Assembly: GCA_037957365.1 (NCBI GenBank)
Contig: JARHVA010001426.1
Coordinates: 2,163,501-2,227,500, forward strand
Length of the DNA: 64,000 nucleotides
Source: Torreya grandis
Taxonomy: Eukaryota; Streptophyta; Pinopsida; Cupressales; Taxaceae
Direction of reading: 5' to 3'
Shown: positions 23,290 through 34,715 of the stretch, piece after piece
Layout of the letters: each line of letters starts with the position of its first letter
Numbering within the stretch: the first letter of the stretch is position 1
Notes under the pieces: generated by a model
What the model saw: only the letters and a program-made list of their open reading frames with translations
Databases searched by the model: none
What the model was told of the DNA's origin: nothing
Position numbers and translations under genes: made by a program

Positions 23290-25600
23290 AATCTTTTGAG
23301 TCCATCCTAGACTAAGTCAATAATAGCAGTGTTCGTAAAAAATTCAAGTCCCATCTACTTGATCTCCTTTTTAACATTTTCCCAATGCGATAATACCTCA
23401 AGCACCTTGGAATTTATTTCTCCTATGACCCCTTTCAATTTATTCATCTCTTTGGGTTGGATAGAGATCTCATTGGCCTTTTTAACCAATTTATCTAGGG
23501 ATGTGGTAGCATCCTTCTGGATGTCTTCAAGTGATAAGACTTTTTTGATAACCTATCTTCAGAGGGTAGCAAAACTCACATTGAGTTATTGATGATGAGT
23601 ATTGATGGATTCCTCCATCATCTCCACATCTTTGAATGCCTTAGCATGCTCAACATGTCCCTTATTAAGAGAAAAACATCAATCAGTTTCTACCTCTAAG
23701 CTTCTTCATCTTGGACCCAAGCCTCCAAGATTTTATTTGGGCATGTCAGCCTCTCAAAAATTCCATCCAAAATGAGGATAAGTTCCCCAACCTTTTCTAG
23801 CGCATGCTTTCAATCTTCTATTTCTTTGGTGAACTGCTCTACCAACTTTAGTCCCTCATCCTTTGACATGGTTTGCTCCTTACATCACTTCAACAATAGG
23901 TTTACCAAGGTCTCTAGCTTGCCTATGGTGTCCCCATCAAGAGGTACACCATCTACTATCACCAATTTCTATTGAAAATTTATTTTTTAGAGGTTTAATG
24001 TTCACTTTTTTTTGTGGCCTCTTAAATATGCTACTTCAGAGTAGCCACTTCCTCTGTGAGTGTTTGTTTAACAACAACCTCTTTATTGTACATACCCATA
24101 ATTTGGGCATCTTTCTTCTTGACTGTGCATGCATCAAAATCAGACAAATTTTTTTGGCATGTGACCTCCATGTCTAACTTCAAAAATGCCATGCTCACTT
24201 GAAGGGGGATCTTTTGAGGATCCACCCATAGTGCTTTAGGTAGTACAGGAGCATCTAGTCCCAAGGAGAGGCTGTTTGGAGGGAGCTCAAATTCTCACTG
24301 CTCATTATACATGTCCATAAGAAAGGACACCTACTTCCTTGTCTCCAAGGTTTCATCCTAAGGGATAAAGTGTGGCCATAGATATGACATCCAATTAGGG
24401 ATGATAAACTGATAACGTTCACATAGGTTGGTAGATGTATCATTACTAGGCTCTTTTGCGGACCTGGCCAGTTACTAGTACCTTATCTTGATTTTGTATG
24501 AGGGGATGATGTGTTGAGAACAAGTGAATGCCTTATAACATTCAATAGGGGACTTATGCATGGGAGGGTATACCCACTTCACTACTCCCAAGCTATAGTT
24601 TGGTATGTCGATCTCATCAAAAACCATTAAGAGAAGAAATACCCCCATGAAAACTTGTGCTTAGCAATTCGATGGGTCTTCTCTGCATTCTCAATAATCT
24701 TTTGGGTAAAATACATAGCCTAGTTGTACTTTAGTCATTGAGTGACTTGGTAGGCAATATAGAGGTGTACCATGTCAACCTCTTTCCATCAATCAGTCCC
24801 ACTAATCTTGATCATAATGATCTATGTTACAACCCAGAGGGTGGGATCTTGTATATTCTTGATGTGCATGGAATGGCCCTACTTCTAGTACATGAGTATC
24901 ATGATAGTCTTTTAGACCTCTTCAGTGTCTACCAAGTCATCAATCACACTCAACCTTGAGCATTGAAATCTTGTGAACTTGAATATCCTCTTGAGTGTGA
25001 TCTTTATACTATGCTTAATAAATTAGATATAGTCCTCATGGACATGCAATAGATAAATTGAACCACCTTCATGGGTTTTCCAAATTATGGTAAATTAAAG
25101 AGTTGGAACAACCTTATGGTGTCTAACTAGTTGAAGATCTTAAGATCGAACACCACTTGGTTCTTGGTGTTTTGATTCTCAACCCAGTAGTAATTATGGA
25201 GTTCAACCTTATTTCTAGGTTATCGATGATTATAATCAAAGATTTTGCAAGTGGAAACCTTGGAGACCCACTTGTTTGTACACAATATTGATTCTAGATA
25301 CTACATTTCCTTAATTAATATATGTAGGAGAGGGGATGATGGAGCCTTCTTTGTCGAGGATGATTGATCCTTCTTTGATTTTTGTGTCATACTTATTTCT
25401 TCTTCCTCTATGTGCTAAACTTGTTCTTCTGGAGTCTCTTCCCTAAAAGAATCATGTCTCCTTCATGCGCCTCTTCTTCCTCTAGTATCGTAGGTAGTGG
25501 TTCAGTTCTTTAGGTCTTTTTCTTAGGCTGCATCACCCTCTGAGGTATTCAAAGGTTGATGCATGACTGTCTAACATTCCTAAATGAGTATGTGGTTTCA
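23290..25600 (-). pseudogene. unknown 3' coding region of element C
   Basis: A minus-strand ATG at about 25613 (MKQSIETTYSFRNVRQS) or an in-frame later one opens a broken frame running almost to the 3' LTR. Segments include an acidic stretch with ILEEEEAHEGDMILLGKR (about 25455-25510), then DEIDIPNYSLGVVKWVYPP (about 24565-24620), CYKAFTCSQHIIPSYKIK, and a 77-codon open run (24031-24264) with LDAPVLPKALWVDPQKIP followed by a Lys/Glu-rich heptad-like stretch ending in TLTEEVATLK. I do not recognise a family. Its position and coiled-coil-like C-terminal part parallel the extra coding region of B. It is unlike gag or integrase. It could be a lineage-specific accessory gene or captured host sequence. 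Confidence 0.5.
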
Positions 25601-26520
25601 ATTGATTGCTTCATCTTTTTGAGCTTGAATGTCCTCTAATGGTAGACTTTTGAAACCTACAACTTATAACTTTTGATACTTCCCTTATGTTTCTTTTTTC
25701 ATGTAACCAAACTTACAATATCTGTCAACAAATTTACAATGCCCTCTGTAGGTTACTATGGGAATGAATTCACTTTGCTCAGCTCTAGATTCACTTTTCT
25801 CAGCTTTGGTATTCTCTTGTTCTCATCTATGTTAATCTCAAATACTCATAAAGGTAAAATGTAAAAAGAGTTTAACTTGCCTATTTATAGGCTCAAGGGG
25901 GGGTTAACCATTGTTAATACCTTTCTTTTCCCTATTACTTCATATCATTAATGTAAATCCTTAATGACCACATTGATTCTATCCTTACTTTTGGTAATTA
26001 ATGCATTTAATGGTATTTTCACTTCACACCATCGACACCTCTCTTACCATAACTATTCTTTCTATATTAATGGCATGTCCCATCTTATACCTTCCTGAAG
26101 TGGAGGATGACTATATCTCACATTTTTCACAGGGAAGAAGACAACTATCTCTTTTGAGTTTTCAAACTTAAAGTGAGAACACTCCACCCTTTTTTGCCTT
26201 AAATAACTCTAGTGCCTTTATGCACTTGCGTGCTCTAAAAACCTTTCATTCCAAGGTTCCTTATGTCCTGAAAACTTTGTGTACCTAGATACTTTGCGTG
26301 CCTATGTAATTGGTATGCCCAAGAGTCAATATTTTTGATCTATTTCTACTCCACACTAAAATGAGTTGTGGTCCTCTATAAAATGAAAAATAAAACATTA
26401 ACAAGAATTACATTAAGAAGTGTTTACGTGTAACAAGGGTAGTGCATTTATTAAAAATAGGAAATCCTAAACAAATGGTAAAAGCCTTATTAATTACAAT
26501 ACTTCAACTATTCAGAAGTG
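25601..26520 (-). promoter_or_regulatory. non-coding stretch with TATA-like box upstream of the extra gene of C
   Basis: Between the truncated RNase H and the unknown coding region. On the minus strand CTATAAATAG (25881-25890) is a strong TATA match, about 270 bp before the ATG near 25613, after a purine-rich run. No LTR ends with target duplication were found here, so it is not obviously another insertion. Promoter function is inferred from sequence alone. Confidence 0.35.
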
Positions 26521-27640
26521 AAATATGGATAGAGCTAAATTCTATTCCAGATACATCAACATGGATGTGGAATGGTTTTTTCCAATCTGGAAACTAGAGG
26601 ATAGGAGCAATGACTAGTTTATCCTTTAGTGTTTTGAAAGCTTCTTTGTAAGAAGTCATCCATATGAAATGTTCATTATGCTTTAGAAGTTCATCTAGGG
26701 GCACGATAATATTTTCATATCCATGAATGAGCTTTATATAGGAATGGGTATGGCCCAAAAAGGCACGAATCTCACACTGAGTCTTAGGCACTGGGAGGTG
26801 AATAATAATAGACACCTTTTCCAGGTCTACTAGAAGTCCTTCCTTACATATAATATGTCTTAGTAGCACACCAAATGGTGTAACAAATAGACATTTTTTA
26901 AAGTTCAAATGTATTTTTAAGACCTGACAGTGCTCAAGCATAAACATCAGGTTAGAGCAATGGTCTTTGACTAACCCATAAACTATCCAATAATCCGAGT
27001 AAACTTGAAGAAACTTATGGATGAAAACCTTAAAGTCTTCAACAAATATGCATGAGAACACAACTGGGGTGTTATTTAATCCAAAAGTCATGATAGTATA
27101 TGTGAAGGATTGTCATTCAATGGCAAATATTGTCTTCAGTTGGTCCTCTTCAACTATGTTTACCTAATGGTATCTCAAGAACCCATTAGTGAACATATAT
27201 ATCTCACATATAACAACACCATCAAGGATTTCCTCCATGAAAGACATTAAGAAAGGGTCAGTGACACAAGATGCATTAAATATTTGATAGTCCATGAAAA
27301 TATGGATGCATCCATCTTTCTTGATACTAATCACCATTGGACTAATCCATTGAGATTCATTGATAGGGGTGATTACTCCAACATGTAGCATACTATCAAT
27401 TTCCTCTTTGGTACACACTTGTATATTGGGATTCATTCTATATGGATGCTTCTAACTAGTTGAGCACCATCAATCAATTTGATATGCATCTCTCCTAAAG
27501 ATGGGTGAACTCCATTCATTTCACTATAATTTCTAGGAAAGACAACCTGATATTCCTTTAACAACTCAAATATTTTTTGAAATCTCCATTTTAGTCCAAT
27601 AATTTCCTACCATATCCATCTTTGGTTCTTGATTTATACT
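26521..27640 (-). pseudogene. reverse transcriptase and N-terminal RNase H of element C
   Basis: Two minus-strand open runs (27164-27436 and 26594-27091) give CTKEEIDSMLHVGVITPI and SQWISPMVISIKKDGCIHIF (family eei.kll+.g+I.pv..s.WvSPvv.VpKKdG..R.c.DyR). Then come MTFGLNNTPVVF (MPFGL.NAPatFq) and CQVLKIHLNFKKCLF (L.+..L.LN..KC.F). The YxDD box is decayed to YSDYWIVY. Next is HIICKEGLLVD, PVPKTQCEIRAFLGHTHSY and a YKEAFKTLKDKL connector. RNase H begins PDWKKPFHIHVDVSG at about 26545-26590 and then breaks off. The upstream linker to the protease continues beyond element D from 44942. Confidence 0.8.
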
Positions 27641-28568
27641 GATGTTGCACTAAATAGTTTGAATGGGTCTATTATAAGGGTTGTCTAGATTGGTGTCGAT
27701 ATCACAATGTTGGAACACAACTATCTATTGAGAGGGGGTAAATAAGTAGATTGATTAAAATTAGTAATTTAATCCTTTTTAATGCAATCTAAAGAGGATA
27801 TGCAGAGATCACACACACACACATATGCATAACACTAGATGTAGGTGGAAAACCTAATATGGGAAAAACCACCGTGAGAATAACTGCTAGAATCTACTAT
27901 TCTAATTTAGCTTCACAATGAAGAGCCTCCCTGGTTATAATGTTTAAGGGAACTAACCCTAAGGAGACACCAATCCCCTGATTTAAGATCCCTTACTCTA
28001 AGGAAGCACCAACTCCCTAATCTGAACACCAACTCAGCTCTTCTAATGACACCTACCAATCAGATCTATTATGGAGCTACAACTCTAGATTACAAGATTT
28101 GATTAAAAAATGAATCTAATTCTTTGTTACAGACCTATTTTATAACTACTCATACTCTGCTCTACATTTTTCTTCCTCTCTCCCTCTCAATTCAACCTTT
28201 TAAAACACTTTGTCAACAATTAATGCATTTTCTAGATGATGTATATATGCATTAGATCTAGGTCTCACATCGCTCTGTGTTCATAGTTGGTTGTTAACAT
28301 ATCACACACCATTCCTAGACTTAGTTCAATTCATGCTCCACCACCATAATTCTGTATCTTTTACTATATTTAGCATATATTAGGCTCTAGTTTTGATGCA
28401 CATACTATATTACACAATTTTGATTGATCATAATGATCTATATCATTCTTTATGTCAAATAACACATCTTTCCTATATGTTCTGTCACTTGACCATTGAG
28501 ATGAATGTATCTTTAAATATTGACCATTGATCTTAAGTTTTTCACCATGATCCAATGATCCTCATTCA

Positions 28569-28800
28569 AATGTCTCAAATTTAAAATGCAACCATTAGAT
28601 CAAGCTCTGCAAGGCTCACACACTCCATTAGATCTTTCTGAGCTTTCAAACTTTAATGATTCAACTTTAAAGTGCATCCATTGATCAAAATCTAATAGGC
28701 TCATGCACTCTATTGGATCTTTGTGAGATTTTGAACTTTAATGTTTCAATCTTTAAAGTGCATTCATTGATCTTTTGATCTGAGCTCTTGCATGTCATTA
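28569..28800 (-). repeat. tandem repeat of about 85-110 bp in the LTR of D
   Basis: Two full and one partial unit, each with CACTC(C/T)ATT.GATCTTT.TGAG, then AACTTTAAT, then TTTAAAGTGCAT.CATTGATC. The matching stretch in the other LTR is about 43680-43900. Position inside the LTR suggests upstream control repeats, unproven. Confidence 0.6.
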
Positions 28801-28974
28801 GATATTCAAAAAAAGCACAAAATTTACCTCTATCTATCATTAAACATTAGATACTTTGACCTCTTTGACTCCTTGTGCTCCATTAATATTCACTGTAATA
28901 TCACACACTTACCATTAGATCATTTGATAGACTAATACGCTCATTGGTTCTCTATCTAACAAGCTCTCATGAAT

Positions 28975-29240
28975 GTGACACTTGACACTCTCATGTGCCT
29001 TCTACACATTTCTATCAGTGCCTATAATTGTGACACTTAGCACTCTTACATGCCTTCTATACATTGTCAGTCTTTGTGCTTGTGACACTTGGCACTTGTA
29101 CGTGCCTTTTGAGTACTTTATTATTAGTCACTGCACTTGTGACTCTTGACACTTATACATTCCTTATGCACATTGTCAATCCTTATGCTTGTGACACTTG
29201 GCACTAGCGTATTCACTCTTAGGTACCTTTGACATATTGA
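28975..29240 (-). repeat. five tandem units of 52-57 bp in the LTR of D
   Basis: Units start with GTGACACTT (or a variant) at 28975, 29030, 29082, 29139 and 29191. Each continues with a GCACTC-like and ATGTGCCTT-like block and an ACATT.TCAGT-like end. The same five-unit array begins at about 44092 in the other LTR, so it predates insertion. Confidence 0.75.
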
Positions 29241-29821
29241 ATTTGCTGTGCATCATTAGATCTTCATTATACAATTTAGTGCTAGCCATTAATGAAGCTC
29301 GAATAAGTCTTAAGTTGAGGACTTAGGAAATATTAAAGTCTTTGATCACTAATCCAAGCTAGTATTTGCTAGGCTGAAGGGGTCAGATGCACAATGATGA
29401 GAAAGGCTTAAGTTATAACTTAAGCGATTAGTTCCCACCCATATCAAGTCAACATAAAAATATAAGTACTTGTGAATTCCATGACTAAAAACCTTAGGGT
29501 TTTATTGAGAAACCCTAGTAATGGCTGAGAGCTAAAATAAATCATTATTGAGTTCATTTCTATTCATCTGAACCTATAAACCTTATATTTGAGATGCACT
29601 TGAAAAACCCATAACGAATCTTCTATCAATTTATCTACAAACATGTAGAAATAGTCTTTGTAAAAACATGACAACTTTATAAGACAATATTACAACTTAT
29701 GCAATTATAAAACATGCTCTTCTCTCCATCAATCTTGCATGTGACTAATCTTTTGACATCAATGACATCCATAGTGCCAAATATCTCTCTTTTGACATCA
29801 ATGATAATCATATTTCCAGCA

Positions 29822-29833
29822 ATATCCCCCTTT
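29822..29833 (-). promoter_or_regulatory. polypurine tract of element D
   Basis: AAAGGGGGATAT on the minus strand directly abuts the 3' LTR, as required for the plus-strand primer. Confidence 0.75.
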
Positions 29834-30281
29834 ATCATTGATGGCAAACTAAATGCTCTAATCTTGTAATGCATGCTCTACTCTTTCTCTGATGTTAACT
29901 ATACTTGCATTAGTTTTTGATGAACGTGCATTGAAGCTGTTCATACCAAATTTTCACCCCCGTAGGTAATGAAACATTTTCCTAAACACATATTAGACAC
30001 ATTATTTACTCCTTTGATAAACATAAAGCTTTTATAGAGAGCATTTGCACTTTTTCACCCCCTTTGACATCAATGGCAAAGGGACTCCAAATTTTTCACT
30101 GTTTGTCCAAATTTTTCTCCACCTTTATTAGATAAAGGAGTTTATCCAAGAATATGTAACCATCAAATCATTATAAATTTGCAAAAATATGTATACCTGA
30201 GTTGCCTTTTATCTTTTCTTCTTAGGATTAACAAAACTTCTGTGATCCTCCCCATGGACTCATGCCCTATTACTAGGAGCT
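29834..30281 (-). other. 3' untranslated region of D
   Basis: Between the end of pol and the polypurine tract; no coding signal. Confidence 0.5.
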
Positions 30282-33276
30282 AATGATGTGATGTAGGAGT
30301 CACCACTCCCAATTTCTATCTTAGATACTCAAATTATTCCTTGAGAAGAGGTTTGGTGAATATGTCTACAATTTGATCCTATGTTGGCACATATTCCATT
30401 GTGACCTCTTGATCTGCAAACTTTTCTCTTAAGAAGTGATACTTGATTGATATGTGCTTAGTTTTGGAATGCAACACTGGATTTTTTGATATATTAATAG
30501 CACTTGAATTGTCACAAAGAATAAAGATAGGTGATTTGTATTCTACCTTTATGTCTTTGAGCATTTGATTTATCCAAAAGACTTGAGTATAACATGCCAC
30601 TGCTGCAATATACTCTGATTCTACTATAGAAAAATTAACTAACTCTTGCTTTTTGCTTAGCCATGATATAAGTTTGTTTCCAAGAAAAAATATGCCACCA
30701 CTAGTGCTTCTTTAGTCATCTATACTTCCTGCCCAACCAACATCTGTATATGCTATCTACATTGACATGTGATTCTTTATAAGCAACTTGAAATCTTGTA
30801 ACCATGTACACTAATTACGTGATATTTGGTCTTGATACAGTTTGGTATAACAAGCTACCTATCATTGATCTATACAAAGTTTGATTTGCATCAAGGGACT
30901 CATCATTTTTTCTCAACTTACAACTAATAAACATGGGAATACCTATTAGTTTACTATCTTCCACCCCAAACTTCTTGAGCATTTTCTTAACATACTTAGT
31001 TTATGATATAAATATCCCTTCATCAGTTTGTTCTATTTGTAGACCAAGAAAGAAAGAAAGTTCTCCAAGCATAGACATCTCAAACTCATTTTGCATTTGA
31101 GTAAAAAATTCTTTGCATATTCTATTATTTCTACCACCAAAAATGATGTCATCTACATATACAACAATAATTAACATATGATCACCTTCTAATTTGAAGT
31201 ACAAATTGTTATCTGTAAAACCTTTATTGAATCCTTGTTATTGCAGGTATTGGTCTATCTTGAATACCATGCTTTAGGTGCCTATTTTAGACCATGCAGA
31301 GCTTTCTTTAGTCTGTAAACATAATCTTCTTCTTCTGAGAGCTGAAAACCTTTGGGTTGTTCTATGTAGACTTCCTCTTCTAAGTTCCTCTTCAAGAAAG
31401 TAGACTTAACATCCATTTGATAGACTTTGAACTTATTATAAATAGATAATGCTAGAAACATTCTTATGGCTTCCAATATAGCAACTGGAGCAAATGTTTC
31501 CTCAAAATTTATACCTTCAGCTTGTGCATGTTCTTTCCACACCAATCTAGCCTTATTCCTTATAACAGTTCCACCCTCATTGAGTTTGTTTCTAAAAATC
31601 CACTTTATGCCTATTACATTCTTGTTTGAAGGTCATGGAACTAATTCCCAAGTTTTGTTCTTTTCAATTTGGCTTAGTTCTTCTTTTATGGCTTTTATCC
31701 AATTCTCATCCTTGCTAGCTTCAACATAGCTCTTAGGTTCAATTTCAGATATTAGAGTAAAAATTACTTGCTATTTGTTCATTGCAACTCTTCTCCTTAT
31801 CTAAACCCCTTCATTTTTATTGACAATGATTTGATCTATAGGATGATCCTTTTGAACAAATCTTGCAAGTGACTTTTCACTTACTTCCTCAGGCTCTTTA
31901 TTAGCTACTTCCTCTTTAGACTCTGATTCTTCTTCATAGATGTCTCTATTAGGTTTAACATGTTTCAAGCCTTTATCAACCTTGACATTGATACTCTCTA
32001 CAATCTTTTGTAGCCTTTTATTGTAATATATGTAGGCTTTGCTTTGGGTGGAATAACCAAGAAATATTCCTTCATCACATCTTTATTCAAAGCTTCTCAA
32101 TTTGTTTTCTTTTCTCTTGATGTATCATTTACTTCCAAACACTCTGAAATACTTAACAGAGGCTGGTTTTCCATACCATAGTTCATAGGGGATTTTTATC
32201 ACTGTTTAACCTTAGTTAAACTCTATCTGAGATATATACTACTTTTTGTACTACTTATCTCTAGTATCTATTAGGTAACTTGGAATCTTTTAGCATTGTT
32301 CTAGCCATTTCCTTGACTATTCTATTCTTTCTTTCAACAACTCCATTCTGCTATGGAGTCCTTACTATAGAGTAATGCCTTTTGATTTCATGCTTCTCAT
32401 AGTACTCTATGAACTCATTTGAGGTGAATTCTCCACCTCTATCAGATCTTAAGCATTTGATTTTTTGTTCAATCTCATTTATACCATGGCCCAAAAGATT
32501 ATGAATATTTCAAATGTCTGAGACTTATCCTTCAAAAAGGTTACCCATGTCATTCTTGAGTAATCATCTACTAGAAACATGAAGTATCTTTTTCCTTTAG
32601 ATCCTCTTGTCTTAGTAGGACCACAAAGATTAATATGAACTAATTATAAAGGCTTTGTAGTTTCATATTCCTTTGTTTTAAATATAACCCTTATTTGCTT
32701 GCCTTGCTGACATTCCTTGCAGGTAGTGTCTGTAGGTTTGGTTATCATAGGCATATTTTTAACACACATATTTGAGCTCACCTTACTAGGTTATCAAAAT
32801 TGACATGACCCATTATTCTATGCCATAACTAACTTTCATCAATCTTTCTTATTAGGTAGCTATTACCATTCACTTCACTAATATTATAGATATTATTTTC
32901 AGTTCTTTTCCCTTCTGCATCTATTCTTCTAGATCTCCTTATCTTGTAGCCTTCTACATTAAATGTGAACTTATATCCATTGTCACACATTTGGCTAACA
33001 CTTAGCAGATTGTGTTTCAATCCTTTAGCATAAAGGACATCATGTGTAGGTAGTTTTCCATCTATGTTCAAGGTTTCTTTACCACAAATCTTTACTGTAG
33101 TATTATCTCCCAAGCTGATAGACCCTTCCTTATATTTGCTCAGTTTAATGAACTTGCTCTTATCATCAGTCATGTGTTTTGAGAAACCACTATCTATTAC
33201 CCACAAAATATGTTCCTTGACATGAACTATAGTTTAAGCAATGATAAATTATGTATCTTTTTGATCTTTTACTTTC
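30282..33276 (-). pseudogene. copia pol of element D: protease, integrase, RT, RNase H
   Basis: Protease: LWVIDSGFSKHMTDD at about 33165-33210 carries the D-S-G active site. GAG-pre-integrase follows with LKHNLLSVSQMCDNG (near 33000) and further blocks to 32829. Integrase occupies about 32800-31800 in many short frames. RT: an open run 31282-31545 reads WKEHAQAEGINFEETFAPVA and YQMDVKSTFLKRNLEEEVYIEQPKGF (family K.A.L..G.DF.EtF.PVa and qmDVktAFL.G.L.EevYm.QP.GF). Run 31001-31204 holds the catalytic IIVVYVDDIIFG and SFFLGLQI. RNase H: run 30379-30600 reads ILCDNSSAINISKNPVLHSK and HISIKYHFLRE (family l.cDN.sai.is.NPv.H.R.KHI...yHf.Re). The frame ends with DIFTKPL at about 30330. Many stops. 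Confidence 0.88.
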
Positions 33277-33281
33277 CACAC

Positions 33282-34673
33282 TGATCCATAAACTAAAATT
33301 AAACAAGTATCACAAACCAAAAAGCACACTACTATTTAAAGGATCTAACTTTTTTTTGTATTTTATGATTTAAAAAGAATTAAAAAGTTGAAAATTGGAC
33401 AAATTTTAAGAGTGAAAATATAGAAAAATCAAAGGCAAATAGGCATAAATCACCCATCAAGATTTGATAATGGATTTTGGCTTCTTAGGCCTACATCTCT
33501 GGGTCTACTCAATAGTGAGGATCATTCCATTAAATGTCACAACAAATATCTTTACAATTGTTTGGAAGTATTTAAGTCTTGTTTAGGGTTTGGTCTCTAT
33601 CAGAGAAAATTCTCTTAAGCTAAATGCATAAGCTTAAGGCACAAAAGTCTCTATAAGTATCTCAACACTCTTGTTTTACAATACACAATCCTTGAACAAC
33701 TACCCTTCAAACACAACATAGCCACTTTATATAGTAATGCAAATCATGGGTCTAATGGTCGGTCTCTTATCCTTTTACATGGTTGAGCAAGGTTTGAATC
33801 TCAACCGCTGATCTTTAGTCCCACATTTGGAGAAATAGAGAACAATTTGGATTTTATAAGCTTGAGCTTGCATGGTATTCATCACTAAATGCCTTTTGTT
33901 GGTAAAAGCATTCCTGAGTTAACATTTTACTTGTTATAAATGTTGATGTTACATGGTATATTTATTCAATGGTCCAATGTTAGCAAACATGATCCATTAG
34001 CAGGATCGACTCAGACTGTAGAGGATTATTGTTATTGAGATGTGACTTGATAGTCCGTGTTGAGCTCGATAGTTTGGATTGTTTACTCAACATATCTTGC
34101 ATTAAACATTCAATGTGGTTGGCCACATTCACATTCTTTGAGCTCAATAGATCAAATTGAGTTGGTTGATAATGTGACTCAAGTTGACATGTGGTGTTTA
34201 TAAATACACAATACATGCATGGGGTTACAAAATAAATTATTGTTTAAATGCAAACCCACACACAAAGCATTGTGAAGTAAGGTGACAAGGCACCTCTCCT
34301 CACAAAAAGTGTGTTGACCCTCACTGAGGACCCCCAACAAGTAAATAGCAGGACCCATTTGACCAACTCTATATGCTGTCAAAGATGAAGATTAAAAACC
34401 AAATAAACCCAAATTTTTTACATAAACTAACTACCACATATCACTTCATTATTGGTCCACGTGGTATGCTATAATTACACAACTTGACAACCTATGATAC
34501 CATTTTTTACCTATTAATTTGAAACTTCAATGTGCAATAACTTGTACATATGAACTCAAAATCGATCCATCCAAATTACACTGGAAAGCTCTCAATGAGC
34601 TTTACATTGTGCCATCAATCAACTGGATTTTGAAGACTTCATTTTTGTAATGGACATAGATACTCCTAGATCA
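33282..34673 (-). repeat. 3' LTR of E
   Basis: Colinear with 39241-40660; roughly 85-88 percent identical by eye. It starts TGATCCATAAAC, about 25 bp shorter at the outer end than the other LTR, and ends CTAGATCA. Confidence 0.88.
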
Positions 34674-34688
34674 ATCCTCCCCACTAGG
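34674..34688 (-). promoter_or_regulatory. polypurine tract of element E
   Basis: Minus strand TAGTGGGGAGGAT abuts the 3' LTR (TGATCTAGGAG), after the stop codon of the polyprotein. Confidence 0.65.
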
Positions 34689-34715
34689 AAATTTTAGACC
34701 TCTAAAAGTTTATTT

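Larger units (their letters stand above)
27708..29821 (-). repeat. 3' LTR of D
   Basis: 2114 bp, colinear with 42801-44936. On the + strand it starts TGTTGGAACACAA and ends TTTCCAGCA. It contains two kinds of internal tandem repeat (28569-28800 and 28975-29240), both present in the other LTR. Confidence 0.92.

Noticed and set aside
23329..24177. Several + strand open frames
   Set aside because: Opposite strand of the unknown 3' coding region of C, which has the better protein-like composition; no motif on the + strand.
28975..29240. CRISPR-like regular repeats
   Set aside because: Units are contiguous tandem copies without unique spacers, inside a plant LTR and duplicated in its partner.
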